From NCBI RefSeq assembly GCF_004138165.1, contig NZ_RYFF01000005.1:148088-212087 (forward strand): a stretch of DNA of 64,000 nt, given 5' to 3'. This document shows, piece after piece, positions 32,770-39,997 of the stretch (within the stretch, counting starts at the first letter, position 1; the number at the start of each line of letters is the position of its first letter). Under the pieces are notes generated by a model. The model was not told the DNA's origin, made no database searches, and worked only from the letters and a program-made list of their open reading frames with translations. Source of the DNA: Candidatus Chloroploca sp. Khr17. Its GTDB lineage: Bacteria; Chloroflexota; Chloroflexia; Chloroflexales; Chloroflexaceae. A program made the position numbers and the translations under genes.

Positions 32770-33033
32770 ATGAACAAAGTCTATTTCGAGCGACGTCTCG
32801 ATGCCTTGCGCCTGCGCCTCAATGCGTTGGCTCCTAGCACCGAACGGGCACGGCAGGCCGTCTGGCGTCTTGAACGTGAGCAGGTAGAGGTACCAGCGGG
32901 GACTATTTCGGGTGCGCTGGCAGCCCAACTTTCGGCAGCGCGGGCGATGGCAACAACGCTCGAAGAGCGTGAACGTCAGGTGCGCGTGGCAATTGCAGCG
33001 CTTCAGGCTGAACTCATGGCCGACCCTTCTTGA
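32770..33033 (+). CDS. Hypothetical small helical protein, 87 aa
   Basis: I do not recognise a family. The protein looks almost wholly alpha-helical and charged, with heptad-like stretches (YFERRLDALRLRLNAL, RAMATTLEERERQVRVAIAALQAELM), so a coiled-coil hairpin is likely. A glycine/proline break (VPAGTISGALAAQ) lies in the middle. The start at 32770 is favoured over an in-frame codon ten residues earlier because the upstream leader contains a hairpin. GGAG lies about 14 nt before it, which is distant. A terminator follows at 33073. It is a single-gene unit of unknown role. Confidence 0.6.
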   Translation: MNKVYFERRLDALRLRLNALAPSTERARQAVWRLEREQVEVPAGTISGALAAQLSAARAMATTLEERERQVRVAIAALQAELMADPS

Positions 33034-33072
33034 ACAAGGTTGAGCCTTTGTGGGCAGTCCGATGGTGTAGTG

Positions 33073-33120
33073 ACTCAATAGGTGCTCGGGCAGAAGCCTG
33101 TGCTGCCTGTTGAGTTTTTT
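33073..33120 (+). terminator. Intrinsic terminator after the 87-aa gene
   Basis: The stem actcaatagg pairs with cctgttgagt (one T-G pair), and a run of six Ts follows. An inner smaller pairing may also form. Confidence 0.75.
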
Positions 33121-33151
33121 CATATCTGTGGATTCTGTACCCATTCAGGTC

Positions 33152-33179
33152 TTGCTATTCTTGAAAAATATGCTATGAT
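33152..33179 (+). promoter_or_regulatory. Promoter for the RRM-protein gene
   Basis: TTGCTA and TATGAT are spaced by 16 nt, and the -10 box is TGC-extended. Transcription would start near 33186, leaving an unusually long leader of about 235 nt. Confidence 0.6.
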
Positions 33180-33421
33180 TGCGGTGTTTGCCAACGTTGC
33201 ATAGCTGCCAGACTTGCATCAGAGACTCCTGATTAGTCCCCTGAGCGGTCGTGGGAACTTCTTCGCTCGAAGGGTGTGTTACGTTGTGATGGCCGGAGTG
33301 CGACAGCCGTTATGGTGGCTGCCGGTGGTACGGAAGGTGATAGGGAAGTAGGGTTTTTGACGACGGTGTCTGGTGCCGTGCGTCTGTCAACACTGCGTAG
33401 AGACGCAGAGGAGTAGTTTTG
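33180..33421 (+). promoter_or_regulatory. Long structured 5' leader of the RRM-protein mRNA
   Basis: About 235 nt without a good ORF lie between the promoter and the start codon. Visible pairings include cagcc/ggctg (about 33312-33330) and a perfect hairpin ctgcgt/agag/acgcag at 33393-33408, which ends just before the ribosome site AGAGGAG. Long leaders are typical of cold-shock mRNAs and of autoregulated RNA-binding proteins; either role is inferred here. Confidence 0.5.
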
Positions 33422-33793
33422 ATGTTGGTCAAGCTGTTTGTTGGGAATCTGCCCTGGAGTGTCGGTGACGAAGATCTGGCGCAAGTCTTTGCACCCCACG
33501 GGGATGTGCAGAGCGCTCGCGTGATCACTGATCGCGATACGGGTCGCTCACGTGGGTTTGGGTTTGTTGAGATTGAGGTTGATGATGTCAATACCGTGAT
33601 CCGGGCAACTGATGGCCAGGAGTTGAATGGCCGCCCGATCCGGGTGAATGAGTCTGAGGATCGCGACCGTGGCAGCCGTGGCGGTGGCGGTGGCGGTGGC
33701 GGTGGCCGTGGTGGTTACGGCGGCGGCGGCGGCGGCGGTTACGGGGGCGGCGGCGGCCGTGGTGGTCGTGGTGGCTACGGCGATCGGTACTAG
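33422..33793 (+). CDS. Glycine-rich RRM RNA-binding protein
   Basis: This 123-residue protein has one RNA recognition motif (about 2-80): RNP2 is KLFVGNLPW and RNP1 is RGFGFVEI. The C-terminal 40 residues are glycine-rich with RGG and GGYGG repeats. The layout matches the cold-inducible Rbp proteins of cyanobacteria and plant glycine-rich proteins. It probably binds single-stranded RNA as a chaperone, and the tail could support self-association. The first codon is ATG 33422 (a TTG just before it is also possible). The message has a long leader. A terminator follows at 33871. Confidence 0.94.
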   Translation: MLVKLFVGNLPWSVGDEDLAQVFAPHGDVQSARVITDRDTGRSRGFGFVEIEVDDVNTVIRATDGQELNGRPIRVNESEDRDRGSRGGGGGGGGGRGGYGGGGGGGYGGGGGRGGRGGYGDRY

Positions 33794-33870
33794 CTTCTGT
33801 CGCCCGCTCCAGTGCAGGTGATCACGCAGCTTTTCGGTAGGATCCTCGGGGCTACCGGGCCTCTCTCAGG

Positions 33871-33899
33871 CGAGACGGGGGTAGTTACCTCCCGTCTCG
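33871..33899 (+). terminator. Terminator after the RRM-protein gene
   Basis: A 9-bp perfect stem (cgagacggg/cccgtctcg) continues with gg/cc pairs around a loop, and a short T-rich tail follows. It ends 25 nt before the next gene. Confidence 0.65.
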
Positions 33900-33924
33900 T
33901 CCTTGCGTTTACGTGGTGCCCCAG

Positions 33925-34524
33925 ATGCAACGCATCGGCGAAGTGATTGAAGCGTCAACGACTCGTTTTACCGCAGGTGCCTATGAGTTGCTCGAGGCAC
34001 CCTCTTTTGGTGTCCTGGTGCGAGCGGTGACCCGTGATCCCAGTCTCGACGTCTATGGTCTCGTCTATGAGATTCGTACCAGTAGCAAAGATCCTGGAGG
34101 CCGTGCGCTCGTACGCGGGCGTACCTATAGCGGGCGTGAATTGTTTGATGAAGAGATCTATGCCGAACATCCTGACCTCGCTGAGGTGTTGCAAACGGAG
34201 TTTTCGGCGTTGACCGTTGGCTATGTTGCGGATGGTCAGATCTGCCACTATTTGCCTCCTCAGCCTCCGCCTGTGCATTATTCAGTCTATGCCGCAACCT
34301 CTGCTGAAATGGTTCGCTTTAGTGAGGTGACCAGTTTTTTTCGTGGGGTGCTCTTTGCCGCCCAGATCCCCGGTGACGAGTTGCTGGCTGCCTCGATTCG
34401 TGGCTTTGCCCGTGTGCGCCCCGATGGCGAACCCTACCTGCTTCGCGCTGGACGCGAAGTGGCCGGTCTGCTCAAAGATGATTACGACCGCCTGACGGCG
34501 TTGCTACGACGTATTCGCCCATAG
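33925..34524 (+). CDS. HAS-barrel-like protein, 199 aa
   Basis: The N-terminus (IGEVIEASTTRFTAGAYELL, then PSFGVLVRAVT) resembles the HAS barrel, the small beta-barrel at the start of HerA helicases and some ATP synthase-related proteins. No ATPase domain follows, so this is a free-standing barrel with an extra C-terminal helical part ending LLKDDYDRLTALLRRIRP. Similar stand-alone proteins occur in cyanobacteria; their role is unknown. The ATG at 33925 is preferred to a GTG four codons earlier. The flavin oxidoreductase gene starts 9 bp downstream, and a joint operon with the aminotransferase is likely. Confidence 0.6.
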   Translation: MQRIGEVIEASTTRFTAGAYELLEAPSFGVLVRAVTRDPSLDVYGLVYEIRTSSKDPGGRALVRGRTYSGRELFDEEIYAEHPDLAEVLQTEFSALTVGYVADGQICHYLPPQPPPVHYSVYAATSAEMVRFSEVTSFFRGVLFAAQIPGDELLAASIRGFARVRPDGEPYLLRAGREVAGLLKDDYDRLTALLRRIRP

Positions 34525-34533
34525 GAGCAAGCT

Positions 34534-35556
34534 ATGTTGCTTGATGTTGCTGTTCCGGTAGATGCGAATCCTTTGCCTACCGCTGTTGAACTTGCCCGTG
34601 CCGCCGAGTCGATTGGTTTTGCTGCCCTCTGGACGCCCGAGACCGGGCATAATGGCTTTTTGCCTCTGGTGCTGGCGGCTGAACACACCAACCGCATGAC
34701 ACTTGGTACCGCCGTTGCGATTGCGTTTCCCCGTAGCCCGATGATTACGGCCCAGCTTGCCTGGGATCTCGCGGCTTATAGCCAGGGCCGCTTTGTGCTC
34801 GGGCTTGGGACGCAGGTGCGTGCCCATATCGAGCGTCGCTTCAGTGCCAATTTTGATCAGCCTGTCGCCCGCCTCCGTGACTATATCCTCGCGCTGCAGG
34901 CGATCTGGACCTGCTGGCAAACTGGGGGGCCACTGCGCTATCGCGGTGAGTTCTATCAGCATACGCTGATGTCGCCCTTCTTTAACCCCGGCCCGATCGC
35001 GCATCCGACGATTCCGATCTATATCGCCGGCGTCAATAGTGGCCTTGCGCAGCTTGCTGGTGAGATTTGTGATGGCTTCCATGCCCATCCCCTCAATAGT
35101 GCGCGCTATCTCACCGAGGTTTTGCGCCCTCAAGTTGCCGCTGGTGCGGCCAAAGCAGGCCGCGATCCTTCGGCCTGTATGCTTGCGGGGAGCAGCTTTG
35201 TGATTACTGGTGCTGAACCAAAGCAGCGTGAGCGCCTGCGCCATTTTGTGCGTCAGCAGCTTGCCTTCTATGGTTCAACACCGTCGTATCGCCCTGTGCT
35301 CGAATGCCACGGGTGGGGGGCCGTCGGTGAGCAACTCTCGCAACTCGCTAGTCAGCAGCGCTGGACAGATATGCCCGCACTGATCACTGATGAGATGGTT
35401 GCAGCCTTTGCGGTTGAGGCTGACCCTGCTGATCTTGGGGCGGCGCTGCGCGAACGCTACGAGGGCCTCCTTGATCGCGTTGCCCTCTATATTCCCTTTG
35501 TCCCCGGGCAGATGGACGATTTCTGGCGCCAATTGGTGCAGACGGTGCATCGCTAA
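34534..35556 (+). CDS. LLM-class (luciferase-like) F420/FMN-dependent oxidoreductase
   Basis: This 340-residue TIM-barrel oxidoreductase is of the bacterial luciferase family, closest in pattern to the F420-dependent TIGR03617-type proteins. Typical stretches are ARAAESIGFAALWTPETGHN, LGTAVAIAFPRSP, LGLGTQVRAHIERRF and PIYIAGVNSGLAQLAGEICDGFHAHPL. The substrate is unknown. GGAG lies 6 nt before the ATG. The stop codon shares its last A with the ATG of the aminotransferase (TAATG), so the two are translationally coupled, which may point to a shared pathway. Confidence 0.9.
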   Translation: MLLDVAVPVDANPLPTAVELARAAESIGFAALWTPETGHNGFLPLVLAAEHTNRMTLGTAVAIAFPRSPMITAQLAWDLAAYSQGRFVLGLGTQVRAHIERRFSANFDQPVARLRDYILALQAIWTCWQTGGPLRYRGEFYQHTLMSPFFNPGPIAHPTIPIYIAGVNSGLAQLAGEICDGFHAHPLNSARYLTEVLRPQVAAGAAKAGRDPSACMLAGSSFVITGAEPKQRERLRHFVRQQLAFYGSTPSYRPVLECHGWGAVGEQLSQLASQQRWTDMPALITDEMVAAFAVEADPADLGAALRERYEGLLDRVALYIPFVPGQMDDFWRQLVQTVHR

Positions 35557-36704
35557 TGCCAGGCGTCTATGACGATCTCGATCTGAGCCCGAATGAGTTG
35601 GAACTGGCCCGTCTGCAGCAGCAGGCGACCGGCGGCTACGTTGATCTCAGCAGTAGCAATCCGACGGAACACGGGCTCATCTTTCCCCCCCAGGTGCTGC
35701 AGCAGGCTGCCGAGGGCTTCTGGGCCTCACGTCGTTATGCGCCTGACCCGCATGGCAGTGCAACTGCTCGTGCTGCGGTGGTGGCTTATTATGCGGGGCG
35801 TACACCGGCGCTGCACCTGACTCTTGATGATCTCTTCATCACGGCCAGTACGAGTGAAGCCTACGCCTTGCTTTTTGCGCTTCTCGCTGATCCGGGGGAT
35901 AACCTGCTGGCCCCGGGTCTTTGTTATCCGCTCTTCGAATACCTGGCTGCCTTACGCGATCTTGAGTTGCGCCCCTATCAACTCTGTGAAGAAGAAGGCT
36001 GGCGCATCGATGAGGCCTCACTCCGTGCTGCCGTTGACCAGCGTACCCGTGCCATTCTTCTCATTTCGCCGCATAATCCTACTGGCTCGGTGATCCAGCA
36101 ACCGGTGGCGGTGCTGCGCGAACTGGGGTTGCCACTCATTTGTGATGAGGTCTTTGCCGCCTTTACGTATGCCCAACCCCAGGTGCCACCGCTTGCTGCG
36201 TTGCATCCTGAATTGCCGGTCTTTACCTTGAATGGGATCTCGAAGTTCTTTGCCCTGCCCGATCTTAAACTGGGCTGGATCGCCCTCAATCCACCGGCGC
36301 GTCACTTTCTCCCTCGGCTCGAATTGTTGAACGACACTTTTCTGGGGGCCAACAGCCTGACCCAGTATCTTGTGCCGGCCCTCTTTGCCCAGGGTATGGA
36401 TTTTGTCAACGCAATGGTTGCCCGGGTACGCACCAACCTTGATCTGTTTTTTGCAACGATTTGTCAGGCTCCTCAGATCACGCTTCGCCCGCCTGATGGT
36501 GGTTATTACCTGTTTCCGGTGGTTCACGGCTGGGAGGATGAAGATGCACTGGTGTTGCACTTGCTTGCGCAAGGGGTGCTTGTCCATCCAGGCTATTTTT
36601 ATGGCGAAGCAGCGGGCACGCATCTCCTCATTTCGGCCCTGACCGAGCCGACTCAGTTTGCCCATGGTCTTACGCGCCTGATGCAAGCACTTACAAGATC
36701 GTGA
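35556..36704 (+). CDS. PLP-dependent class I/II aminotransferase
   Basis: This 382-residue fold-type I aminotransferase has the PLP lysine in NGISKFFALPDLKLGWI, the aspartate in LICDEVFAAF and the asparagine in SPHNPTGSV. The C-terminal arginine region is near HLLISALTEP. Acceptor and donor cannot be read from the sequence; the N-terminal YVDLSSSNPTEHGL is typical of the broad class that includes histidinol-phosphate-like and valine-pyruvate-type enzymes. It is coupled to the LLM oxidoreductase through TAATG. The sortase promoter follows 17 nt after its stop. Confidence 0.9.
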   Translation: MPGVYDDLDLSPNELELARLQQQATGGYVDLSSSNPTEHGLIFPPQVLQQAAEGFWASRRYAPDPHGSATARAAVVAYYAGRTPALHLTLDDLFITASTSEAYALLFALLADPGDNLLAPGLCYPLFEYLAALRDLELRPYQLCEEEGWRIDEASLRAAVDQRTRAILLISPHNPTGSVIQQPVAVLRELGLPLICDEVFAAFTYAQPQVPPLAALHPELPVFTLNGISKFFALPDLKLGWIALNPPARHFLPRLELLNDTFLGANSLTQYLVPALFAQGMDFVNAMVARVRTNLDLFFATICQAPQITLRPPDGGYYLFPVVHGWEDEDALVLHLLAQGVLVHPGYFYGEAAGTHLLISALTEPTQFAHGLTRLMQALTRS

Positions 36705-36720
36705 TTTTCATGCGATCCTA

Positions 36721-36749
36721 TTGCATCTGCACACGCCTGGTTGTATAAT
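36721..36749 (+). promoter_or_regulatory. Promoter for the sortase and surface-protein genes
   Basis: TTGCAT and a perfect TATAAT are separated by 17 nt. The leader to 36819 is about 60 nt. No second promoter is evident before the surface-protein gene 14 nt after the sortase, so both are probably transcribed together. Confidence 0.7.
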
Positions 36750-36818
36750 CATTACCACGACGAAAGACAACGCGACAGGCCATCGCCTTGTCTTCAACCT
36801 CATCAGCCAGGCGTTTCC

Positions 36819-37727
36819 ATGCCGCGAATTGTTTGCTCGCCGGTCGCTCGGCCGGATGATCAAGATGCTCAACTCTTGAGTACGTTGCTCACCAGTGACG
36901 TGCCGAGTCGCCGTGAGAGTCTGCGTGCGGCACGTGTGCGCTCTACTTCGCAGCAGCGTAACGAGGCCCTGCGCGGCTATCTCTTGCGCAACGGGTTTGA
37001 CCGTGCCCTTTTTGTCGTTGAGCGGGTGCTCATTGTGGCGGCTTTTGTGGCGTTTGGCTACTGGTTGCTCGATGGCTATGGGCGCGATTGGCTCTTTATG
37101 CTGCGCCAGGCCCAACCTGTTGCGGCGAGCCAGGTGGAACCCGAACGTACCCCTCCTTCTCCCCCCGCGTTCAGCACGCCGACACCTTCTGTTCCGCCAG
37201 AGGCGCTGGCGGTTGCTCCCCTGCCCTTTATTCATCGAGATGAAGAGTCGTCGTCGTTTGCAGCCGATGATCAGTTTCTTGTGCCGCAGACGATGCGTGC
37301 GCCCCTGGTGGCTGATGATCCACGTCCACAACGCCTCTCGATGCCCTCAGTTGGGGCCGAGATGGATGTCTATGAAGTCTTTGTGCGCAATAATGAATGG
37401 GAAGTAGCCGAGTATGCGGCTGGGTTTCATCATGGCAGTGCGCTGCCCGGTGAGCTTGGCAATACGGTGCTCTCGGGGCACGCTGGGCTCAGAGGGGCTG
37501 TGTTTCAGCACCTTGGGCGCCTCAAGCCCGGTGATCAGGTTGTTATTGAAACGAGTAACTGGCGCTATACTTACCAGGTGCGCCATACTCACAATGTTTG
37601 GCCGCATCAAGTTGAAGTGATGAATCCGACGTCCACGCCAGTTTTGACTTTGATTACATGTACGAACTGGGATACACAGCGTTTGATTGTCGTTGCCGAT
37701 TTAATTGATGTAAGCCCTCTGTCTTGA
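36819..37727 (+). CDS. Sortase (class D/E-like transpeptidase)
   Basis: This 302-residue membrane transpeptidase cuts sorting signals and joins surface proteins to an amine acceptor. A cytoplasmic N-terminus (about 1-62) is followed by one membrane segment (about 63-84) and a proline-rich linker. The sortase barrel begins near residue 170. The catalytic triad is visible: H221 in LSGHAGLRG, C281 in TLITCTNW, R288 in TQRLIVVAD. The TLITC form is seen in class D and E sortases. I took the ATG at 36819; the longer frame starts inside the -10 box. The downstream gene encodes a protein with an LPETSTG sorting-type end and is the likely substrate. Confidence 0.93.
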   Translation: MPRIVCSPVARPDDQDAQLLSTLLTSDVPSRRESLRAARVRSTSQQRNEALRGYLLRNGFDRALFVVERVLIVAAFVAFGYWLLDGYGRDWLFMLRQAQPVAASQVEPERTPPSPPAFSTPTPSVPPEALAVAPLPFIHRDEESSSFAADDQFLVPQTMRAPLVADDPRPQRLSMPSVGAEMDVYEVFVRNNEWEVAEYAAGFHHGSALPGELGNTVLSGHAGLRGAVFQHLGRLKPGDQVVIETSNWRYTYQVRHTHNVWPHQVEVMNPTSTPVLTLITCTNWDTQRLIVVADLIDVSPLS

Positions 37728-37741
37728 GCCGAGGAGAAGAT

Positions 37742-39928
37742 ATGCAACCTCCTGCACGGGGACGCCCCTCTCAACCAGGCCGTGGTCGCGGGCCTGTTCG
37801 CTGGACGGTATGGGAGATCAGCCTGATTGTCGTCAGCATTGTGATGATCGCCTTTCCGCTCTACGCCGAAGCGACGCGCCTTGTTTTCGCGCCTGTTGCT
37901 CCGGCGCAGGAGAATCCTACGGCGACGCCTGATCTTGCATTTCCGCCTACGAATACGCCGCTACCACCACCAACTGAGACATCGCTGCCTGATCTAACAC
38001 CAACAACTGATCCGATTTTGCCTCAGCCTTCACCTTCGGGTACAGGGACGAATCAAGGGCCAACCTTGACGCCGACCAATACTCCGCTGGCCGGGACACC
38101 CACTGCCACGAGTACAGGTGAACCTGCTACGCCAACAACTGAGCCAGGGTCGCCGACGGCCACGAGTGAGCCAGGGTCGCCGACGGCCACGAGTGAGCCA
38201 GGGTCGCCGACGGCCACGAGTGAGCCAGGGTCGCCGACGGCCACGAGTGAGCCAGGGTCGCCGACGGCCACGAGTGAGCCGGCTTCGCCGACGGCCACGA
38301 GTGAGCCGGCTTCGCCGACGGCCACATTTACGGCGATTCCCACTGTTCCGCCGAGCCCCACCAGTGACGTGCCGCCAACCGGTGTCAGCATCTTCAAGAT
38401 TGCCTCATCGTCGCAGGTTGCCCAGGGGCAGCAGTTCAGTTACAGCATTTCGGTTGTTTCGACGAGCACGGCCAATCAGTCGGTGCGTCTGCAAGATGCC
38501 CTTGATGCCAACCTTGAGTTCCTCGGGCTTGATGCTCGTGGTGGTTCATGCAGCGGCGGTCAGACGGTTGTCTGTGATCTGACGGTGAACAGTGGTAATT
38601 CGGCGTCGATCACCTTGCAAGTACGGGTTCGCTCGAGTGCTGCGGTTGGGATGACGATTAGCAATGTTGCGACCGCACCGGGAGCCGAGACAAGCGGGGC
38701 TTCGATCATGGTTATTGCAGGCACGCCTGGGCCTTCGGCGACGGCGACACCGGTTGGCCCGTCGCCTACGACACCGGTTGGCCCGTCGCCTACGACACCG
38801 GTTGGCCCGTCGCCTACGACACCGGTTGGCCCGTCGCCTACGACACCACTTTTGCCCTCACCGACCACGCCGTCAGTGGTTGTGCCAACGACGCCGCCAG
38901 GGGTTGATCCGACGGTACCACCGGTCGTTGTGCCGCCTGCGGGCGAACCTGCTCCACCCGCCACGCCACTGCCGATCGCTCCGCCGGCTCCGCCAACACC
39001 TGAGCCTGTCGTGCCAACCGAGCCACCAACGCCGGTGCCACCTCCGCCTGGTCCGACGGTGGTTCGCCCAACGGCGGCCCCACGGCCACCGTCTGGTGGG
39101 GGGACTACCGGAGGAAGCAGTGCTGCGACAAGCACACCTGTTCAAGTCACCGCCACCACAGCGGTAACCCCCTCACCGGGGCTTGGGGGAAACCAGACAG
39201 GCAGTGATGTCTTCTTCCGGATGGCAAGTGACTGGGGGAGTGCCTACCCGGGCCAGATCATGAATTACACCCTGGTTGTGCGTAATTCGCGCCCTGCTGC
39301 CGCAGAAGGTGCCAACGATCTGCGGATGGTGAATATGCGGACGCTCTTGCCGAGCAATCTTGAAGTGCTTGGCGTACGGGCCGACCGTGGCACTGATCCG
39401 ACCATCACCGGTAACGAAATCCGTCATGCAGTTGAAGTGCTGCAACCCGGCGAGAGTGTCGAACTCACCATCAATACCCGTATCAAGACGAGCGTCACGG
39501 CTGGTACCTTGCTGGTGGCGCAGGGGCAACTCACTTATGCCGGACGACCGCAAGAGCTCTTCTCGAACATTGTCTCGGTGCAGGTTGTTGGCAGTACGCC
39601 ACCGACGGTTGTGTCGACCGCGACGCCAACCGTTGATCCAACCAGTACCCCCGATCCGGGGCCATCGCCTGTGCCGCCAGGGGCGACCGCCGTGCCAACC
39701 AGCACCTCGGCCCCGAGTGCGCCCTCGCCTACACCGGTCACGACCCCGCCAGCAGGTGGTCAACCCGATCCGCAACCAACGTCTGAACCAGGGGGCGGCA
39801 AACCTCCAGGCGAGAGCTCACCGTTGCCTGAAACAAGCACGGGGGTTCCGCTGATTGGTGTGCTGATGCTTGGGTTGACCCTGTTAACCCGCACCTGGCG
39901 TTTGCACCGAGCCAAAGAACGTATCTAA
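37742..39928 (+). CDS. Proline/threonine-rich surface protein with DUF11-like domains and LPETSTG sorting signal
   Basis: This 728-residue exported protein is the likely substrate of the adjacent sortase. An N-terminal membrane or signal segment (about 24-44) precedes a Pro/Thr/Ser-rich stalk (about 58-210) that contains a nine-residue repeat (EPGSPTATS). Next are a DUF11-like domain (about 215-335), a second stalk with four TPVGPSPT repeats, and a second DUF11-like domain (about 490-625). A third low-complexity linker then ends in LPETSTG (L695), a hydrophobic stretch VPLIGVLMLGLTLL and a basic tail. That is the arrangement of a cell-wall sorting signal. GAGGAG lies 5 nt before the ATG. A 32-bp hairpin follows the stop. 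Confidence 0.88.
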   Translation: MQPPARGRPSQPGRGRGPVRWTVWEISLIVVSIVMIAFPLYAEATRLVFAPVAPAQENPTATPDLAFPPTNTPLPPPTETSLPDLTPTTDPILPQPSPSGTGTNQGPTLTPTNTPLAGTPTATSTGEPATPTTEPGSPTATSEPGSPTATSEPGSPTATSEPGSPTATSEPGSPTATSEPASPTATSEPASPTATFTAIPTVPPSPTSDVPPTGVSIFKIASSSQVAQGQQFSYSISVVSTSTANQSVRLQDALDANLEFLGLDARGGSCSGGQTVVCDLTVNSGNSASITLQVRVRSSAAVGMTISNVATAPGAETSGASIMVIAGTPGPSATATPVGPSPTTPVGPSPTTPVGPSPTTPVGPSPTTPLLPSPTTPSVVVPTTPPGVDPTVPPVVVPPAGEPAPPATPLPIAPPAPPTPEPVVPTEPPTPVPPPPGPTVVRPTAAPRPPSGGGTTGGSSAATSTPVQVTATTAVTPSPGLGGNQTGSDVFFRMASDWGSAYPGQIMNYTLVVRNSRPAAAEGANDLRMVNMRTLLPSNLEVLGVRADRGTDPTITGNEIRHAVEVLQPGESVELTINTRIKTSVTAGTLLVAQGQLTYAGRPQELFSNIVSVQVVGSTPPTVVSTATPTVDPTSTPDPGPSPVPPGATAVPTSTSAPSAPSPTPVTTPPAGGQPDPQPTSEPGGGKPPGESSPLPETSTGVPLIGVLMLGLTLLTRTWRLHRAKERI
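38141..38329 (+). repeat. Seven tandem 27-bp coding repeats
   Basis: Units start at 38141, 38168, 38195, 38222, 38249, 38276 and 38303. The first five are identical; the last two change agggtc to ggcttc, and the final one diverges at its end. Each encodes nine residues of the surface-protein stalk. Copy number is likely to vary between strains. Confidence 0.95.
38749..38844 (+). repeat. Four tandem 24-bp coding repeats
   Basis: Four copies of a unit beginning accggttggcccgtcgcc start at 38749, 38773, 38797 and 38821. They encode TPVGPSPT in the second stalk of the surface protein. Confidence 0.93.
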
Positions 39929-39930
39929 AG

Positions 39931-39997
39931 TCATCTGCTCAACGCCGTGGCCGCTGGATTGCTTTGCAATCCAGCGGCCACGGCGTTGAGCAGATGA
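39931..39997. terminator. Perfect 32-bp inverted repeat with 3-nt loop between convergent genes
   Basis: The left arm 39931-39962 and right arm 39966-39997 are fully complementary; the loop is ttt. The right arm touches the stop codon of the VWA gene (39998), and the left arm lies 2 nt after the surface-protein stop. This is the longest hairpin in the window. A bidirectional terminator is the simplest reading, though it has no T-run. Confidence 0.8.

Noticed and set aside
38141..38329. Possible CRISPR array (seven 27-bp direct repeats)
   Set aside because: Units are contiguous with no spacers, and are in frame in the surface-protein gene.
38560..39135. Long minus-strand open frame rich in Gly/Val
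   Set aside because: It is the antisense shadow of the low-complexity surface-protein gene; there is no ribosome site and the composition mirrors the repeats.
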